A DNA stretch of 20,577 bases from Folioceros fuciformis (taxonomy: Eukaryota > Anthocerotophyta > Anthocerotopsida > Anthocerotales): assembly GCA_049999805.1 (NCBI GenBank), contig JBNGIO010005799.1:65064-85640 (forward strand), read 5' to 3'. A program made the translations under genes and the position numbers. Below, piece after piece: positions 17,169-20,577 of the stretch; the stretch's first letter is position 1; the number at the start of each line of letters is the position of its first letter. The notes beneath the pieces were generated by a model, which saw nothing but the letters and a program-made list of their open reading frames with translations, searched no databases and was not told the DNA's origin.

Positions 17169-20100
17169 ATTTTGACAGTTTGCATCAATATACTAACGAG
17201 TAGTAATATTGATTGCTGGTACTTGGATTCAAGGGCTACGGCCTACATCTGTAAGGATGAGTCTCTCTTCACCAGTCTGATCCTTTCTAATGTGACTGAG
17301 AAAGTGTACTTGGGAGATGAAAGTAGTGCCAGTAGTCTGCAGATTCTTGGCAAAGGCGTTTGCAAGTTTCCACTGCATGATGATTCTATGTTAGTCCTTC
17401 CAGACGTCTTATATGTGCCTAAGATGGCCAAGAATCTGATTTCCTTGAGCCAACTTATGAAGATGAAGGAACTTCAGCTTACCGTTTCTGCTGACTCATG
17501 TTGTTTCTTCCGAAGAACTGCTCCTCTCACATGTATCTTCAAGGCTACTCTTGATTCAGATCTGTATTGCTTGGATATCTCCTGTACATGTCGAGGACAT
17601 GCTTACTCGACTGGAGTTGGCAACCTTACAGTTGCCCAGCAGGCCAAATTGTGGCACACGTGTTTAGGTCATGTTAATCGGACTAAACTTATTGACTCCT
17701 CTAAATAGGACTGCTACAGAGAGCCCTTACCTCGTTGTTTCACGGAACTGCCAGTATGTGGCACTTGTGCACTTGCGAAGCAACGAGAAACTCCTTTTCC
17801 ACGAGTTCCAGCATACACAACTTCCTCTGTTCTCGACTTGGTGCATGCTGACATTTCAGGCCGACTCCAAGTTCCATCTCTTGGCGGCGCACAATACTAT
17901 TTCACTCTTACTAATGATCACAGTCGTTATACCTAGACCTACCCTATGAAGCATAAGAACGAGACATTTCCCTTGTTCCAAGATTGGGTCCTCATGGTTC
18001 AGCGCCAGACAAGCCACCTGCTCAAGCTGTTTAGATCCGATAATGGCACGGAGTTTGTCCATAATGCCTTTTCACAGTTTCTTTCAAATCAAGGAATAAT
18101 ACATCAGCTTATTGTACCTTATACCCAGCAGCAGAATGGCGTCGCCGAGCGGAAGAACCAAACCTTGATGGGGATGACTCGTTCAATGTTGTTATGGTCT
18201 GGTCTACCATCCTCATATTGGGCAGAAGGCGTTGTGACTGCAACATATATACTGAACCGTTTGACGACTAATTCATTGCCTGGCAAAACTCCCTATGAGG
18301 TATTTTGGAGCAGGAAGCCAAGTATTCTCCATCTTCGCATTTTTGGCCCTCGTGCATTCGCTTATGTGCCTGTAGAGAAGCGAAGGAAGTTAGATAACAG
18401 GTCCCGTGACCTTATCTTCATTGGCTACAGTAAAGTGGCAAAGGCTTACAAACTACTTGACCCTCAAACTCTGCATCCTATTGCGGCTCGAAGTGTTACT
18501 TTTCTTGAGACTCTACATCCTACCATTTCTGGTGATTGTCCCTTACCTGGGCAATCTGCCGATGATGATTCCGACCTTCATGTAGAAAATAATTTCACCT
18601 ATCTTGAGGATGCTGATGGTGATGATGGTCTTGTGGTGCCTCTTGAAAGAGAATTGGCTCCACCTAACGAGTTAGCACCTCGTCCCTTGCATCTTGCACA
18701 GGCAGGTGTAGATGATCTTTTAGTGGGAGAACTCCCTGTTCCCATTCCTGCACAGGATCCCCATGAGGACATGATCAACTACAATCCTGTTTCTGAAGAT
18801 GCTTCGATAGACTTAGATACAGATGGGCTTTTAGGTGAGTTAAATACAGTTCCTGAACTAGAGGCTAAAGTCCCTATACCTGACCCACCAAGACGTTCAG
18901 AACGTCATCGACCTCCCCCTTCCCTGTGGAAGGAGCCTCCTTATTCTTCCATAGACTTTCGCTGTTTAGTGGGAGTTTGTACTCATGCTGTCACTCTTGC
19001 TATTTCTCCTCTTGACATTGCTCCTGAGCCAGTTACCCTTATAGAAGCTTTTTCAGGTCCAGATCATATGAAGTGGAAAGCAGCTGTCAATGATGAATAT
19101 AATAGTTTCATTGAGAATGGTACTTGGAAGCTTGTCCCTCGCCCCAAGGGGAGAAGACCTATCACCTACAAGTGGGTTTTCAAACACAAGTTAAATGCAA
19201 ATGGAGAGATTGCCCGCTACAAAGCACGGTTATGTGCTCGGGGATTTACCCAAGTTCCAGGTCTCGATTTCCAAGAAACGTTTTCCCCTGTTGTTCGTTC
19301 GCAGTCTATTCGCATCATGCTTGCCTTGGCTGCCGAATATGATCTGGAGTTACAACAGATGGATATTAAAACCGCTTTCTTACATGGGATTCTGGAAGAA
19401 GAGTTGTATATAGAACAGTTGGAGGGCTATGAAGATCCTAAGCATCCAAATTGGGTGTGTTAGCTTATCAAATGTATTTATGGCCTTAAACAAAGCGCTG
19501 AACACTGGAATGCACGTTTTCATACTTGTTTGAAGCGTTTAGGTTTTCAGCAAGTTCTGCTGATCCTTCTGTATATGTTTTTGAGGATGGCTCCTTATAT
19601 GTATTGCTTGCTGTTTATGTCGACGCTGCAATCCTTGCAGCCAATGACAAGCAGCTGTTAGCACGTGTTAAAGCTATGCTGCAAGGTGAGTTTGAGATGA
19701 CTGACGTTGGTGATCTCCAATTCTGCTTGGGAATTCAAGTTTTACGTGTCCGAGAGGAGGGCCTTCTCATCATACATCAATATAAATATATTTCCAAAAT
19801 ACTACATCATTTTAATATGAATCAAGCACATGCTGCAGCGACACCAGGAGCTACAGGCATAAAGCTTACTTGCGATGACAGACCTACCTCTCCAGCTGAT
19901 ATTGACGATATGAAGGATGTTCCTTATCGCCATGCTGTGGGCAGTCTCCTTTTGGTTAACAATTGGACTCACCCACATATCACCTATTGTGTGAATACAG
20001 CTTCTCAATTCTTGGAATGTCCTGGTCGCAATCACTGGACAGCAGTTAAACGTATTTTTCGGTATTTGAAGGGCACCCATTACCTTGGGCTTTGTTATAA

Positions 20101-20335
20101 GCATACTGGTACACAGCTTCCTACCTTACATGGTTTTGCAGATGCTGACTGGGCTTTTGATGGCGATTCCCGTAAGAGCCTCTCTACTTATGTTTTCCTT
20201 TTGGCATCTGCTGCTATCAATTGGAGCTGCAAGAAGCAGACCAGTATTGCCTTGTCAAGTACAGAGGCGGAATATAAGTCCTTAACAGATGGTGCTTGTG
20301 GAGGCAAAACCCCGGGCACTGATTGCCGACGGGTT
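17169..20335 (+). pseudogene. pol: Copia pol: protease, integrase, reverse transcriptase, partial RNase H
   Basis: Protease: W-Y-L-D-S-R-A-T at 17217-17240, where the D-S-G active site has become D-S-R (AGG at 17232). Gag-pre-integrase: L-Y-V-P-K-M-A-K-N-L near 17410. Integrase zinc finger: H and H in W-H-T-C-L-G-H, then C-G-T-C near 17758. Integrase catalytic D (17850), D (18039) and E (18147) remain. Reverse transcriptase: W-K-L-V-P, M-D-I-K-T-A-F-L-H-G near 19360, and Y-V-D-A at 19616-19627 instead of Y-V-D-D, which should abolish polymerisation. RNase H: D-A-D-W-A near 20142 and S-S-T-E-A-E-Y near 20256; the rest is lost. Stops TAG 17706, TAG 17934 and TAG 19461, a one-base loss near 19551 and a gain near 20298 make it a pseudogene. 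Confidence 0.92.
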
Positions 20336-20577
20336 CCACCTTTAGTGGCCACACTTATCCCACTGTCGTTGAGACATTGGGTTTCGTTCCCACGAAGGAG
20401 CGATGGGGTTCCTTGCTGCTGTGGATGGAGGGTAGGACTTGATCGACTCGATGATGGATTCGAGGGCTCCCCTCCAGCTCCGATCAGGCGTAGGACAGGC
20501 CTCGCTGTCTGGTGGTCAGCTGCACCTCTCTCAGTGCCCACAAACTCACTCCAGTCACTACAACGACTCTAACCTCT
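20336..20577. other. GC-rich sequence after the broken copia end
   Basis: Copia similarity stops near 20335 and the sequence becomes GC-rich. A minus-strand frame runs on from the window side to about 20541 and is Ser/Gly/Pro/Arg-rich, with no known domain. It could be part of a gene or another element lying mostly to the right. Confidence 0.35.

Larger units (their letters stand above)
15038..20335 (+). mobile_element. Decayed Ty1/copia LTR retrotransposon, 3' end missing
   Basis: Order of parts: presumed 5' LTR, tRNA primer site, extra reading frame, gag with zinc knuckle, protease, integrase, reverse transcriptase, RNase H. Integrase before reverse transcriptase defines the copia superfamily. 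From gag to mid reverse transcriptase everything lies in one frame, as in copia elements, but broken by stops at 16290, 16953, 17706, 17934 and 19461, and by a one-base loss near 19551. A further one-base gain lies near 20298. Homology ends about 20320-20335, inside RNase H; no polypurine tract and no 3' LTR are seen before the window ends. The copy cannot move by itself. Confidence 0.9.

Overview
The window looks like nuclear DNA of a land plant. Two multi-exon genes have short GT-AG introns, mostly 67-160 nt. The proteins are of plant type: an eukaryotic glutamine-dependent NAD+ synthetase, a CYP85-clan cytochrome P450 and a SnRK3/CIPK-like kinase. There is also a Ty1/copia retrotransposon with the usual plant initiator-Met-tRNA primer site. 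The short introns and a P450 that matches no angiosperm family I know suggest a non-flowering plant (bryophyte or lycophyte), but this is a weak inference.

Layout. 1-2230 is AT-rich repeat-type DNA. It opens with the end of a minus-strand LTR and its primer-binding site, whose element body lies left of the window, and continues with small hairpins and direct repeats. 2436-3359 (minus) is a single-exon protein kinase with a TATA box upstream and an in-frame reading frame beyond its stop. 3944-7408 (minus) is a complete 13-exon NAD+ synthetase gene of 739 codons that I could join exon by exon. 8453-10826 (minus) is a complete 9-exon P450 gene of 500 codons, including a 65-nt last exon that is easy to miss. 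10862-13236 is moderately GC-rich and holds no gene I recognise, only an ATG-less open frame and a good TATA box. 13237-15037 is AT-rich, with short tandem repeats and a 52-bp minisatellite that carries a G-box and is broken by an assembly gap.

15038 to about 20335 (plus) is a decayed copia element: a probable 188-bp 5' LTR, the primer-binding site, an extra reading frame ahead of gag, then gag, protease, integrase, reverse transcriptase and part of RNase H. It carries several in-frame stops, a frameshift, a damaged protease motif and a YVDD box changed to YVDA. It breaks off inside RNase H, no 3' LTR is visible, and the last 240 bases are different, GC-rich sequence.

The genes do not form an evident pathway or cluster. 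NAD+ synthetase is housekeeping, the P450 is an ER mono-oxygenase of unknown substrate, and the kinase is a probable Ca2+/stress-type signalling enzyme or a truncated relative. I found no convincing new multi-gene system. The best leads are the extra frame ahead of gag in the copia element, the reading frame continuing past the kinase stop with a NAF-like motif, the ATG-less open frame beside the P450, and the G-box minisatellite.
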